From assembly GCF_035989885.1 (NCBI RefSeq), contig NZ_CP108518.1, positions 2,608,501 to 2,672,500 of the forward strand: 64,000 bases of DNA, read 5' to 3'. The stretch comes from Streptomyces sp. NBC_01232 (GTDB taxonomy: Bacteria; Actinomycetota; Actinomycetes; Streptomycetales; Streptomycetaceae). Below the pieces are notes generated by a model that was given only the letters and a program-made list of their open reading frames with translations, was not told where the DNA came from and did no database searches. Positions within the stretch are counted from its first letter, which is position 1. The number at the start of each line of letters is the position of its first letter. Shown here piece by piece: positions 41,099-49,389 of the stretch. The position numbers and the translations under genes are program-made.

Positions 41099-41130
41099 CC
41101 CGGTCCCGGCCCGGTAGGGGCGGGACCGGG
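41099..41130. terminator. Convergent terminator
   Basis: 10-bp perfect stem CCCGGTCCCG/CGGGACCGGG with a 12-nt loop, between the TerD-fusion gene and the convergent F420 oxidoreductase gene. Confidence 0.75.
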
Positions 41131-41139
41131 CGGACCGGG

Positions 41140-41844
41140 TCAGACGTCCGTGATGCGCAGGCCCGCGTGGGCCTTGTAGCGGCGGTTCGTGGAGATCAGG
41201 TTGGCCACCAGGGACTCGACCTGGTGGGCGTTGCGCAGGCGGCCCGCGAAGACTCCGCGCATGCCCGGGATGCGGGCGGCCAGGGCCTGGACGATGTCCG
41301 TGTCGGCGCGGACCTCGCCGAGGACCATCACGTCGGTGTCGATCTCGTCGATCGACTCGTCCTGGAGCAGGACGGCCGACAGGTGGTGGAAGGCCGCCGT
41401 GACGCGGGAGTCCGGGAGCAGGGCGGCGGCCTGCTGGGCGGCGCTGCCCTCTTCGACCTGGAGGGCGTAGGCGCCCTGCTTGTCGAAGCCGAGCGGGTTG
41501 ACGCAGTCCACCACGAGCTTGCCCGCGAGGTCCTCGCGCAGCGCTTCGAGGGTCTTGGCGTGGCCCTCCCACGGCACCGCGATGATGACGATGTCGCTGC
41601 GGCGCGCGCACTCGGCGTTGTCCGCGCCCTCCACGCCGAGGCCCAGTTCCTCGGCCACGGTCCGCGCGCGGTCGGCGGCGCGGGAGCCGATGATCACCTT
41701 CTGGCCGGCCCTGGCGAGCCGGTAGGCCAGGCCCCGGCCCTGGTCGCCGGTGCCGCCGAGGACGCCGACGACGAGGCCGGACACGTCCGGCAGCTCCCAC
41801 GGGTCCTTGACCGGCGGCTTCTGCGTGTTGTCTGAGGAAGTCAT
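41140..41844 (-). CDS. npdG: F420-dependent NADP oxidoreductase
   Basis: 234-residue Rossmann enzyme that passes hydride between coenzyme F420 and NADP(H), supplying reduced F420 to other enzymes. The nucleotide motif is VVGVLGGTGDQGRGLAYRLA, followed by VIIGSRAADRA (the Ser-Arg that fixes the NADP phosphate), VIIAVPWEGHAKTL, VVDCVNPLGFDKQGAY and TAAFHHLSAVLL. All are typical of Fno/NpdG proteins of actinobacteria. ATG 41844 is the start; the ribosome-binding site is weak. Confidence 0.92.
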   Translation of the reverse strand: MTSSDNTQKPPVKDPWELPDVSGLVVGVLGGTGDQGRGLAYRLARAGQKVIIGSRAADRARTVAEELGLGVEGADNAECARRSDIVIIAVPWEGHAKTLEALREDLAGKLVVDCVNPLGFDKQGAYALQVEEGSAAQQAAALLPDSRVTAAFHHLSAVLLQDESIDEIDTDVMVLGEVRADTDIVQALAARIPGMRGVFAGRLRNAHQVESLVANLISTNRRYKAHAGLRITDV

Positions 41845-41938
41845 GGGGGCGAGGGTACTGCCGGGTAGCCCACAGTCGAAGGGTGTCGAAGAGGAAGGAA
41901 TCCCTCCCCGTGTCCCCTGCATGGTGCAGGATGCCGAT

Positions 41939-42559
41939 ATGGACGCCGTGAGGGTCGCGCTGCTGCGCGAGGTGCTCGCCGGTACGCAATGGCCGGGCGC
42001 CGCACGCCGCTTCGCCGCATCGCTGCGCCGGTCCGTCGTACCGGCCGGCGGGCACCTGCTGCTCGTGGGGACCGAGGGCTACGAGCCCTGGCACATGGCG
42101 GCGCACCTGGTGGACGAGGCCGCCTGGTCGGGCCGGCCGGAGCTGGCGCCCACGCTCGTACGCCACCACGTGCGGCCCGGGGAGCCGCCGCACCTGTCGG
42201 TGGGGCTGGGCCGGCTGGAGGCGGCCCGCCGCGGGCACACCCTGCTGGTGGTGGCGCCCGGGGCGCCGGGCGAAGGGCTGCTGGAGCGCGTCCACGACGC
42301 GCGGCGCGCAGGGGCGACCGTACTGTCCCTGGACGGCGGGGACCCGGGTCTGGGCACGCTCGCGCACGATGTCCTGTCCGTGCCGGGCGGGGACACCGGC
42401 GCGCAGGACGGTGGGATGGATCTGGACACCGTGCAGCACCTGGTCAGCGCGGCGGCCGGGGAGAACGGTCTGCCGGTGCAGCGCGGAGCCCGCCGGTTCC
42501 GGGACCGGCTGGCGCGGCTGGCCGACCAGCTGACCTCGCCGCCGCCCAGCCGCTGGTAG
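41939..42559 (+). CDS. Uncharacterized protein with a Rossmann/SIS-like core
   Basis: 206 residues from ATG 41939, which has AGGATG upstream; ATG 41921 is an in-frame alternative. The middle (GHLLLVGTEGYEPWHMAAHLV, HTLLVVAPGAPGEGLLERVHDARRAGATVLSL) suggests an alpha/beta sandwich like the sugar-isomerase SIS fold, but no active-site motif can be assigned. No signal peptide. Divergent from the F420 oxidoreductase gene and convergent with the small gene after it. Function unknown. Confidence 0.7.
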   Translation: MDAVRVALLREVLAGTQWPGAARRFAASLRRSVVPAGGHLLLVGTEGYEPWHMAAHLVDEAAWSGRPELAPTLVRHHVRPGEPPHLSVGLGRLEAARRGHTLLVVAPGAPGEGLLERVHDARRAGATVLSLDGGDPGLGTLAHDVLSVPGGDTGAQDGGMDLDTVQHLVSAAAGENGLPVQRGARRFRDRLARLADQLTSPPPSRW

Positions 42560-42562
42560 GGC

Positions 42563-42820
42563 CTACGCCGTACCCGTGCCGGTGGTGCCGGTGGTGCCCT
42601 CTTCGTCCTCGCGGGTCCTGTCGTTCCACTTGGGGTCGTTCTGCCATTCGAGGTTGCGTTCCTGCGCCGTCTCCATGGCGTGGTTCGCCTCCTCCGGGGT
42701 TTCGTACGGCCCGAACCGGTCCTTGGCCGGGCACTCGGGGCCTTCCTCGACCTTCTTGTGGACCAGGCAGTAGTACCACTCGCCGGGTTTGCCCACCTGA
42801 CGCTTCTTGAACAGGGCCAT
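42563..42820 (-). CDS. Small conserved hypothetical protein
   Basis: 85 residues: [26 protein letters not shown], then [28 protein letters not shown] and an acidic/Thr-Gly tail. The two cysteines and the FGPYxTPEEA pattern look like the small SPOR-like actinobacterial proteins that often sit beside map. AGGAG precedes ATG 42820. Its stop lies 3 bp from the convergent neighbour's stop. Function unknown. Confidence 0.75.
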   Translation of the reverse strand: MALFKKRQVGKPGEWYYCLVHKKVEEGPECPAKDRFGPYETPEEANHAMETAQERNLEWQNDPKWNDRTREDEEGTTGTTGTGTA

Positions 42821-42891
42821 CGTCGTCGGGCTCCTCTCGTACCTCTCTATGCCGCCATGCTGCCCCATCCCCGCTGGATACACTCGCTCGC

Positions 42892-43749
42892 ATGTCTGGC
42901 CAGTCGCTGCTCGTACCAGGCGAGCTCTCTCCCGTCCGTTCCGTTCCCGGAAACATCCGCCGGCCCGAGTACGTGGGCAAGCCCGCGCCCACTCCGTACA
43001 CCGGACCGGAGGTGCAGTCGGCCGAGACCATCGAGGCCATGCGCATCGCCGGCCGGATCGCCGCCCAGGCGATGGAGGAGGCCGCCAAGCTGATCGCGCC
43101 GGGGGTGACCACCGACGAGCTCGACAAGGTCGCCCACGCGTACATGTGCGACCACGGGGCCTACCCCTCGACGCTCGGCTACCGGGGCTTCCCCAAGTCG
43201 CTGTGCTCCTCCGTGAACGAGGTCATCTGCCACGGCATCCCCGATTCCACCGTCCTGCGCGACGGCGACATCGTGAACCTCGACGTGACCGCGTACATCG
43301 GCGGCGTGCACGGCGACAACAACGCGACCTACCTGTGCGGAGAGGTGGACGAGGAGTCGCGGCTGCTGGTGGAGCGCACCCGGGAAGCCCTGAACCGGGC
43401 CATCAAGGCCGTCAAGCCGGGCCGCCAGATCAACATCATCGGCCGCGTCATCGAGTCGTACGCGAAGCGCTTCGGCTACGGCGTGGTCCGGGACTTCACC
43501 GGCCACGGCATCAACTCGTCCTTCCACTCCGGCCTGATCGTCCCGCACTACGACAGCCCGCACGCCACCACCGTCATCGAACCCGGCATGACCTTCACCA
43601 TCGAGCCGATGCTCACGCTGGGCACCCACGAGTACGACATGTGGGAGGACGGCTGGACGGTCGTCACGAAGGACCGCAAGCGCACCGCACAGTTCGAGCA
43701 CACGCTGGTGGTGACGGACTCCGGCGCGGAGATCCTGACCCTGCCGTAG
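42892..43749 (+). CDS. map: Type I methionine aminopeptidase
   Basis: Removes the initiator methionine from new proteins. The 285-residue enzyme has a 40-residue N-terminal extension with [20 protein letters not shown], as in type Ic enzymes of actinobacteria. The metal ligands are visible in [19 protein letters not shown] (two Asp), [13 protein letters not shown] (His), [12 protein letters not shown] (Glu) and [10 protein letters not shown] (Glu). The substrate-pocket segment [27 protein letters not shown] is conserved (shown here as [19 protein letters not shown]). Followed by the iron-controlled haem oxygenase gene. Confidence 0.96.
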   Translation: MSGQSLLVPGELSPVRSVPGNIRRPEYVGKPAPTPYTGPEVQSAETIEAMRIAGRIAAQAMEEAAKLIAPGVTTDELDKVAHAYMCDHGAYPSTLGYRGFPKSLCSSVNEVICHGIPDSTVLRDGDIVNLDVTAYIGGVHGDNNATYLCGEVDEESRLLVERTREALNRAIKAVKPGRQINIIGRVIESYAKRFGYGVVRDFTGHGINSSFHSGLIVPHYDSPHATTVIEPGMTFTIEPMLTLGTHEYDMWEDGWTVVTKDRKRTAQFEHTLVVTDSGAEILTLP

Positions 43750-43811
43750 CCGGTCCGGCCGGCTCCGCGGCCCGGGATTTTTTACCGACAGGACGTCGGG
43801 AACACATTGAC

Positions 43812-43825
43812 TTAGGCAAGCCTAA
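43812..43825 (+). promoter_or_regulatory. Iron box (DmdR/IdeR-type) before haem oxygenase
   Basis: TTAGGCAAGCCTAA, a perfect 14-bp palindrome, corresponds to the core of the actinobacterial iron-repressor site TTAGGTTAGGCTAACCTAA. It lies 62 bp upstream of the haem oxygenase start, so the gene should be repressed when iron is plentiful. Confidence 0.85.
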
Positions 43826-43887
43826 GTAGGAGGATCAGGCGTGGCGGCATTGCCGTCACGCCTGTTTCCTCTTCCTGGAGGTCCGCC

Positions 43888-44535
43888 TTGGACGCCTTCT
43901 CTACGGTCATCCGCGTCGCCTCGCACGAGCAGCACACCGAGGCCGAGACGTCGACCTTCATGAGCGATCTGCTGGGTGGACGGCTCGGCGTGGACGCATA
44001 CACGCGCTACACCGAGCAGCTGTGGTTCGTGTACCGGGCCCTGGAGGACGCGGCCGAGTCCCTCAAGGACGACGCGGTGGCAGGACCCTTCATCCGGCCC
44101 GAGCTCATGCGCGTCGCCGAGATCGAGCGCGACCTGGCACACCTGGTGGGCCCCGACTGGCGCGAGCGCGTGGTGGCCCTGCCCGCGACGCGTGCGTACG
44201 CCGACCGGGTCGCCCAGTGCGCCGCCGAATGGCCGGGCGGGTACGTCGCCCACCACTACACCCGCTACCTGGGCGACCTCTCCGGCGGACAGATCATCCG
44301 CGACAAGGCCGAGCGCACCTGGGGCTTCGAGCGCAAGGGCGACGGCGTCCGGTTCTACGTCTTCGCGGACATCTCCAACCCGGCGGCCTTCAAGCGGACC
44401 TACCGCGAGCTGCTGGACGCGATCGCCGCGGACGACCTGGAGAAGCAGCGCATCATCGACGAGTGCAAGCGCGCCTTCGACTTCAACGGCGCGGTCTTCC
44501 GCGAGCTGGGCGAGCAGTTCCCGCTGAGCGCGTAG
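43888..44535 (+). CDS. hmuO: Haem oxygenase (biliverdin-producing)
   Basis: Opens the haem ring to biliverdin, CO and free iron. The 215-residue helical protein shows SHEQHTEAETSTFM with proximal His16, and the distal helix YLGDLSGGQIIRDKAE with the flexible Gly-Gly. YAHHYTRYL-type contacts (VAHHYTRYLGD) are also present. The start is a rare TTG at 43888 with GGAGG placed 6 bp before it. The iron box upstream and the haem transporter 4 kb downstream tie it to haem-iron use. A large palindromic terminator follows. Confidence 0.95.
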   Translation: MDAFSTVIRVASHEQHTEAETSTFMSDLLGGRLGVDAYTRYTEQLWFVYRALEDAAESLKDDAVAGPFIRPELMRVAEIERDLAHLVGPDWRERVVALPATRAYADRVAQCAAEWPGGYVAHHYTRYLGDLSGGQIIRDKAERTWGFERKGDGVRFYVFADISNPAAFKRTYRELLDAIAADDLEKQRIIDECKRAFDFNGAVFRELGEQFPLSA

Positions 44536-44581
44536 CCCCTCCGGGGAGGTCCGCGGAACGGGAACGGAAACGGAAGCGAGC

Positions 44582-44625
44582 GTGGGACCGGTCCGGGTGC
44601 ACATGTGCACCCGGACCGGTCCCAC
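44582..44625. terminator. 44-bp perfect palindrome, bidirectional terminator
   Basis: GTGGGACCGGTCCGGGTGCA and its complement face each other with a 4-nt loop CATG. It separates the convergent haem oxygenase and PhzF genes. Confidence 0.9.
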
Positions 44626-44632
44626 TGCCGTT

Positions 44633-45289
44633 TCAAGCGTGCGGGGCGAAGCGGACGCGGCCGCCGATCTCGACCGTGCCGTCCGGGCCGGGGGCGGTGA
44701 GGATCTGGGAGCCGGCGCCCTGGGTGATGTTCAGGGCGCGGTTCAGCTGGGCCGTCAGCAGGATCGCGGCCGAACCGGTGGCCTCGTCCTCGGTGATGAC
44801 CCCGTCGGGGCGGCGCGGAAAGCCCCGGGCGCGCACGCGGCCCGCGGCCTCGTCCTCCCAGGCCCAGGCGTACAGCCAGCCCTCGCCGGGCGGCGGCGCG
44901 GGCAGCGCCTCGACCTCGGCGACGGACCCGAACTGCTCGGTGCGCTTGCCCTCGACCCACTCGGGGCGGGCCGTGATCCAGGTGAACTCCCCGTCGTCGC
45001 GGGCCCATACGGATCCGGCGGGCGGCTGGAGCTCCTCCACGTCCAGCAACCACGCGACCCCGACCAACGGATGTCCCGCGAAGGACATGCGCGTGCCGGG
45101 GGTGCGGATGTCGACGACCCCGCGTTCGGGGTCGTCGACGAACACCGTCTCGCTGTAGCCGAGTTCGGCGGCCAGGGCTTGCCGCGACGCGTCGTCGGGG
45201 CAGGTCCGGCCGTCGCGTACGACACCGAGCAGGTTGCCGAACCGGCCGTCACCCGCGCAGAAGACCCTCAGCACGTCCAGATCATTCAC
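44633..45289 (-). CDS. PhzF-family isomerase/epimerase-like protein
   Basis: 218 residues of the PhzF (diaminopimelate-epimerase-like) fold. Catalytic Glu is in ELGYSETVFV, and MSFAGHPLVGVAWL and DEATGSAAILLTAQL are the two conserved glycine/His loops. At 218 residues it is shorter than the usual 260-300, with the middle shortened. Substrate unknown; most PhzF proteins have no link to phenazines. It lies downstream of the two HtaA genes on the same strand and converges on haem oxygenase, but nothing else connects it to iron. Confidence 0.9.
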   Translation of the reverse strand: MNDLDVLRVFCAGDGRFGNLLGVVRDGRTCPDDASRQALAAELGYSETVFVDDPERGVVDIRTPGTRMSFAGHPLVGVAWLLDVEELQPPAGSVWARDDGEFTWITARPEWVEGKRTEQFGSVAEVEALPAPPPGEGWLYAWAWEDEAAGRVRARGFPRRPDGVITEDEATGSAAILLTAQLNRALNITQGAGSQILTAPGPDGTVEIGGRVRFAPHA

Positions 45290-45309
45290 GCGGGAAATTG
45301 AAGCACGGC

Positions 45310-46725
45310 TCAGACGTGCGACGTACGGCGCCTGCGCGCGAAGTACACCGCGCCCGCGCCGGCCGCGATCACCACGCCGGAGGTGGTGAGCAGGGCCGCG
45401 GCCGGGATCTCGGCGCCGGTGTTCGCGAGATTGCCGCCGACGGTGGAGGAGCCACCGCCCACCGTGCCGCCCGTACCGCCGGTGGTGCCGCCCGTCGTTC
45501 CGCCGGTGGTGCCGCCGTTCGAGCCGCCCGTGGAGCCGCCGGTCGTGCCGCCCGTCGAGGGCAGCTGGGCGTCCTTGTCGACCGCCACGGCGAAGGTGAG
45601 CGGGTCGATCGGGTCGCCGGCCTTGTACAGGGAGCCGGTGGTGTCGTTGGCGAAGGCCGCCGCACCCTCGGCGGTGAAGGCCGCCGGGACCGCGTTCAGC
45701 GCCAGGACGCCCTTCGTGGTCTTGTAGTCGGTCTTCGACAGGTCGAGCGTGGCGAAGCGCAGGCCCGTCTTGGTGCCGGAGCCGTTCTTCACGTCCACGT
45801 AGAGCGTGCCGGTCTTGCCGGTGGCCTCCACGCGGGGGTTGCCGAAGGTCATGTCTATGCCGTGGGCCGCGTACTGGAAGCGGAGGTTGCCCGCGAAGGA
45901 GGCGTTCAGCTTCTGCTTCTTGACGTCCAGGTCACCCTTGCCGAAGGCGAAGTCGAAGGTGTCGCCGTTCTTGGCGGCGCCGCCGGCCGGGGTGATCGAG
46001 CCCGCGCTCAGGACGTACTTGCGGAAGGACTCCTTCACGCCCCACGTCAGCTTGCCGCTGAGCACCTTCTGCGTGTCGTCGGCCGGAGGCGTCGGGTTCT
46101 TGGTGGTGTTCTCCGGGGTGGGCTCGGGGGCGGGCTTCTCGAACTCCAGCTTCGCCGTGAGCGGGTCGCCGGGCTTGTCCTTGTAGCCCGGCGACCCGAG
46201 CGCGTCCGCGGCCTCCTGGGTGAGGGTGGTAGCCAGGCCGGTCATCGACTGGCCGGCGAAGGCCACGGTGGCCATGGGCACGTCCTGGGTGGTCGTGCCG
46301 CCCTTGGTGACGTCCGCGGTGAGCTTCTTGGTGCCGGTGTCGATACGGATGTCCGAGAGCTTGACCTCGAAGCCGTGGCCGGTCGGCGGGGCGGGCGACG
46401 AGAAGGTCACGCTGCCCTTGAAGGCCGCCTTCACCACGTGCCCGTTGGCCGGCTCGTACGCGCCGGTCGGCTCGACGAAGCGCAGGGTGCCGTCCTCGTT
46501 CTGCTTGGCCCCGTCCGCCACCGTGATGGTGCCCTTGGCCATGCCGGTCACGTAGGCGCGGTAGCTCGCGAGCACGCCCCAGTCGAGGGTGCCACCGGTG
46601 ATCTTCATCGGTTCGGTGGGGGCGCCGCCCGCGGCGGTGGCGGGCAGGACGAAGGCGGTGGCGCCGAGCGCGGCGGCGGTCAGGACTGCGGCCGCGAGGG
46701 AGATCGGGCGTCGGATGGACGACAT
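45310..46725 (-). CDS. HtaA-domain haem-binding surface protein with LAXTG sortase signal
   Basis: 471 residues, exported by a signal peptide (SLAAAVLTAAALGATAFVLPATAAG). Two HtaA domains follow: about residues 40-200 (GGTLDWGVLASYRAYVTG) and 225-390 (SGKLTWGVKESFRKYVLS), each with the conserved Tyr region that binds haem in Corynebacterium. Then a Gly-Thr repeat spacer, LANTG at 433-437, a hydrophobic helix and RRRR at the end. LAXTG plus helix plus Arg tail is the signal for class E sortases, so the protein is likely fixed to the cell wall. AGGAG precedes ATG 46725. Probably co-transcribed with the second HtaA gene 50 bp upstream. Confidence 0.93.
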   Translation of the reverse strand: MSSIRRPISLAAAVLTAAALGATAFVLPATAAGGAPTEPMKITGGTLDWGVLASYRAYVTGMAKGTITVADGAKQNEDGTLRFVEPTGAYEPANGHVVKAAFKGSVTFSSPAPPTGHGFEVKLSDIRIDTGTKKLTADVTKGGTTTQDVPMATVAFAGQSMTGLATTLTQEAADALGSPGYKDKPGDPLTAKLEFEKPAPEPTPENTTKNPTPPADDTQKVLSGKLTWGVKESFRKYVLSAGSITPAGGAAKNGDTFDFAFGKGDLDVKKQKLNASFAGNLRFQYAAHGIDMTFGNPRVEATGKTGTLYVDVKNGSGTKTGLRFATLDLSKTDYKTTKGVLALNAVPAAFTAEGAAAFANDTTGSLYKAGDPIDPLTFAVAVDKDAQLPSTGGTTGGSTGGSNGGTTGGTTGGTTGGTGGTVGGGSSTVGGNLANTGAEIPAAALLTTSGVVIAAGAGAVYFARRRRTSHV

Positions 46726-46777
46726 GGCTGGGTACTCCTGAAGGAACGGAGGGAGAAGGGAAGGAGGAGCGGGCCTG

Positions 46778-48256
46778 CTACGGAGCGTCGGTGGACGTGC
46801 CCTTGGGGGCTGCGGCGTCCGGGTCGGAGGCGGCGGCCGGAGCGGGGGCAGCGGCCGGGGCGGAGGCAGCGGCCGGGGCCGCCTGGGCCGTACGCCGCTT
46901 GCGCACGACCAGGAGGGCACCGCCGCCGGCCAGGACCAGGACGGCCACGGCGAGGGCGATGAAGAGCCCGGCGTCGGAGGACTCCGCGTCCTTCGCGACC
47001 GGGGCGGGCTCGGCGGAGGGCGACGCGGCCGCGGGGGCGGCGGGCGAGGCCGTGGAGCCCAGGTCGGGCAGGGCGGGAAGCTGGGCGGTGGCGTCCAGGG
47101 CGACGGCGAGCGAGACGGGGTCCATCTCGGTGCCGGCCTTGTACATGGAGTTGAAGGCCTGGGAGCCGCCGTCGGTGAGGGTGGCGGGGGCTTCGGTCAG
47201 GGTGGCCAGCTTGCCCTCGGTCTTCAGGCCCTTCGCGTCGAACTCCACGAGCGGGACGGCGTTCTTCGTCTGGCCGCCGGCGGTGACGTCCGCGGACAGG
47301 ACGCCCTTTCCGTCCGCCACCTTCACGCTCAGCTTGCCGAGCGTGAGGTCCAGGTGGGCTCCGGTGAACTGGACGGTGCCGGCGAAGGCCGCGTCGAGAG
47401 TGCCTTTCGCGCCGTCGAACGAACCCTTGCCCTGCGGGAAGCGGAACAGCGCACCGCCGTCCTGGGCGCCCTCGGCAAGGGTCCACTTGCCCTGGCCGAT
47501 CGAGCCGGTGACGTACTCGCGGAAGGTGCGGCGCACCCCCCAGTCGACGGCGGCGTCGGTGAAGGCGCCGGGCGACTGGGCGGCTTCGGTGGTGGCGCTC
47601 GACTGCGGAGTCGCCGACTGCGGGGGCGCGGCGGCCGGGGCGGTCTTGACGTCGGCGGAGAGCGAGACGGGGTCGAGCTGGGTGCCGGCGCCGTAGTAGC
47701 CGGCGAAGGCCTTGGCGCCTTCCGCGGTGAGGGTGGCCGGGAGGTTCGTGAGGGTCAGCGGGCTGGCGCCGCCCTTCATGTTGATGCCGCCGACGCCGAG
47801 GGAGGCGAAGGCGACCTGCGCCTGGCTGGTGACCGCGCCGCTGTCCTTGGCCTTGCTGGAGACGTCCACGTACAGCGTGCCCTTGCCGCCGGAGATCTTG
47901 ACGGTCGGGCGGCTGATGGTCATGTCCAGTTCGTAGACGCCGTCGGGCTTCTGGTGCCCCTGGAAGGTCACCCCGCCCGAGTAGGAGGCCTCGAAGGCAC
48001 CGGAGTCCGGGTCGTACGAACCGCTCGCGGAGTGGAAGCGGAAGAGGCTGCCGCCCACCGTGGCGGCGCCGCTCTTCAGCTTGAAACTGCCTTTTGCCAC
48101 CGGACCCGTGACATAACTCTGGAAAGACGATTTGATGCCCCAGTCGAGTCGGCCCCCCTGTACGGTGCCCGCCCGGGCGGCGGTCGCCGGGAGCAGTGCG
48201 CCCAGCAGGGCCGCCAACAGGGCGACGGCGAACGTACGGACGGGTCTCGTGGGCAT
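46778..48256 (-). CDS. HtaA-domain haem-binding membrane protein
   Basis: 492 residues with signal peptide (TFAVALLAALLGALLPATAARA), two HtaA domains (GGRLDWGIKSSFQSYVTG near 35 and DAAVDWGVRRTFREYVTG near 235) and a C-terminal membrane helix GLFIALAVAVLVLAGGGALLVV ended by RKRR, then a 45-residue Ala/Pro-rich cytoplasmic tail. Unlike its neighbour it has no sortase motif, so it stays in the membrane. It probably hands haem from the wall-bound protein to HmuT, by analogy with HtaA-HtaB in Corynebacterium. Transcription starts at the shared iron box with hmuT. Confidence 0.93.
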   Translation of the reverse strand: MPTRPVRTFAVALLAALLGALLPATAARAGTVQGGRLDWGIKSSFQSYVTGPVAKGSFKLKSGAATVGGSLFRFHSASGSYDPDSGAFEASYSGGVTFQGHQKPDGVYELDMTISRPTVKISGGKGTLYVDVSSKAKDSGAVTSQAQVAFASLGVGGINMKGGASPLTLTNLPATLTAEGAKAFAGYYGAGTQLDPVSLSADVKTAPAAAPPQSATPQSSATTEAAQSPGAFTDAAVDWGVRRTFREYVTGSIGQGKWTLAEGAQDGGALFRFPQGKGSFDGAKGTLDAAFAGTVQFTGAHLDLTLGKLSVKVADGKGVLSADVTAGGQTKNAVPLVEFDAKGLKTEGKLATLTEAPATLTDGGSQAFNSMYKAGTEMDPVSLAVALDATAQLPALPDLGSTASPAAPAAASPSAEPAPVAKDAESSDAGLFIALAVAVLVLAGGGALLVVRKRRTAQAAPAAASAPAAAPAPAAASDPDAAAPKGTSTDAP

Positions 48257-48283
48257 GACCGCCCCCTCCTAAGGTCTAGCGGG

Positions 48284-48302
48284 CAAGGTTAGGCTAACCT
48301 AA
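48284..48302. promoter_or_regulatory. Iron box between HtaA genes and hmuTUV
   Basis: CAAGGTTAGGCTAACCTAA matches the 19-bp iron-repressor consensus at 17 positions. It lies 27 bp from the HtaA start on one side and 15 bp from the hmuT start on the other, so one repressor site can control both divergent operons. Confidence 0.9.
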
Positions 48303-48317
48303 GCTAACCACGGCCGG

Positions 48318-49388
48318 ATGAACACCCCCCGGTCTCCAGAACCTCAGTCGGACGATCAGGACGGTGCATTCGTGCCTACGCCCGCCGCGTCACACCGCTT
48401 TCCCCGTCTCGCCGTTGCCGTGGCAGCACTGGCACTCGCGCTGACGGCCTGCGGAGGTACGGCCACCACCCCGGGCTCATCGGCCCCCGGCGCAGCCTCG
48501 GTTCCGGACCGGGTGGAACCACTCGCTCCGGCGCCCCGGCCCGCCCTTCCCGTCACGGTGCCCTCCGTCGACGGCGCCCAGGTCACGATCACCTCCGCGG
48601 ACCGGGTCGTCCCCCTCAGCGGCAGCCTCAACGAGATCGTCCACACCCTGGGCCTCGGCGAGCAGGTCGTCGCCCGGGACATCACAGCCACCTTCGAACA
48701 GGCCGCCCGGCTGCCGGTGGTGACACGTGGACATGACGTCTCCGCGGAGAGCGTGCTCTCGCTGCGCCCGACGCTGGTGCTCGCCGAGACCACCACCGGA
48801 CCGGGAGAAGCGATTCAGCAGATCCGCGACGCCGGTATCCCGGTCCTGGTCATCGCCCCCGCCAAGGGACTGGACGACGTACCGAAGCGGATCGACGCGG
48901 TGGCCGCCGCGCTCGGCGTCAACGAGGCAGGCACGCAGCTGAACCGGCGCACCGCCGACCGGATCGCCACCGTCCGCAAGGACATCCCGGCCGCCTCCGG
49001 CAAGAAGCCCCGGGTGGCCTTCCTCTACCTCCGCGGCACGGCCTCCGTCTATCTGCTGGGCGGATCCGACTCCGGCGCCGCATCGCTGCTGGAGGCGGCC
49101 GGCGCGGTCGACACCGGCAAGGAGTCCGGACTCGGCAAGGACTTCACCCCGATCACCAGCGAGGCCCTGGCGGCCGCCGCGCCCGACGCGATCCTCGTCA
49201 TGTCCAAGGGCCTCGAATCGGTCGGCGGCATCGACGGCCTGGTGAAGATCCCGGGCGTCGCCCAGACCCCGGCCGGCATGGACCGCCGGGTGGTCACGGT
49301 CGACGACGGCGTCCTGCTCAACTACGGCCCGCGCACCGACCAGGTCCTCTCCTCCCTGGTCGACCAGCTCTACGGCAAGGGCGCCTGA
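48318..49388 (+). CDS. hmuT: Haem ABC transporter substrate-binding lipoprotein
   Basis: 356 residues. After a 30-residue leader comes the signal with lipobox LTAC (VAVAALALALTACGG), so the protein is a lipoprotein on the outer face of the membrane. The body is a class III (cluster A) binding protein: VVPLSGSLNEIVHTLGLGEQVVARDITAT with the conserved Ser-Gly-xx-Glu loop and Asp, VTRGHDVSAESVLSLRPTLVL, and KPRVAFLYLRGTASVYL. These are hallmarks of haem-binding HmuT, in which His and Tyr ligate haem iron (here H in GHD is one candidate). First gene of hmuTUV, iron box directly upstream. Confidence 0.93.
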   Translation: MNTPRSPEPQSDDQDGAFVPTPAASHRFPRLAVAVAALALALTACGGTATTPGSSAPGAASVPDRVEPLAPAPRPALPVTVPSVDGAQVTITSADRVVPLSGSLNEIVHTLGLGEQVVARDITATFEQAARLPVVTRGHDVSAESVLSLRPTLVLAETTTGPGEAIQQIRDAGIPVLVIAPAKGLDDVPKRIDAVAAALGVNEAGTQLNRRTADRIATVRKDIPAASGKKPRVAFLYLRGTASVYLLGGSDSGAASLLEAAGAVDTGKESGLGKDFTPITSEALAAAAPDAILVMSKGLESVGGIDGLVKIPGVAQTPAGMDRRVVTVDDGVLLNYGPRTDQVLSSLVDQLYGKGA

Positions 49389-49389
49389 G

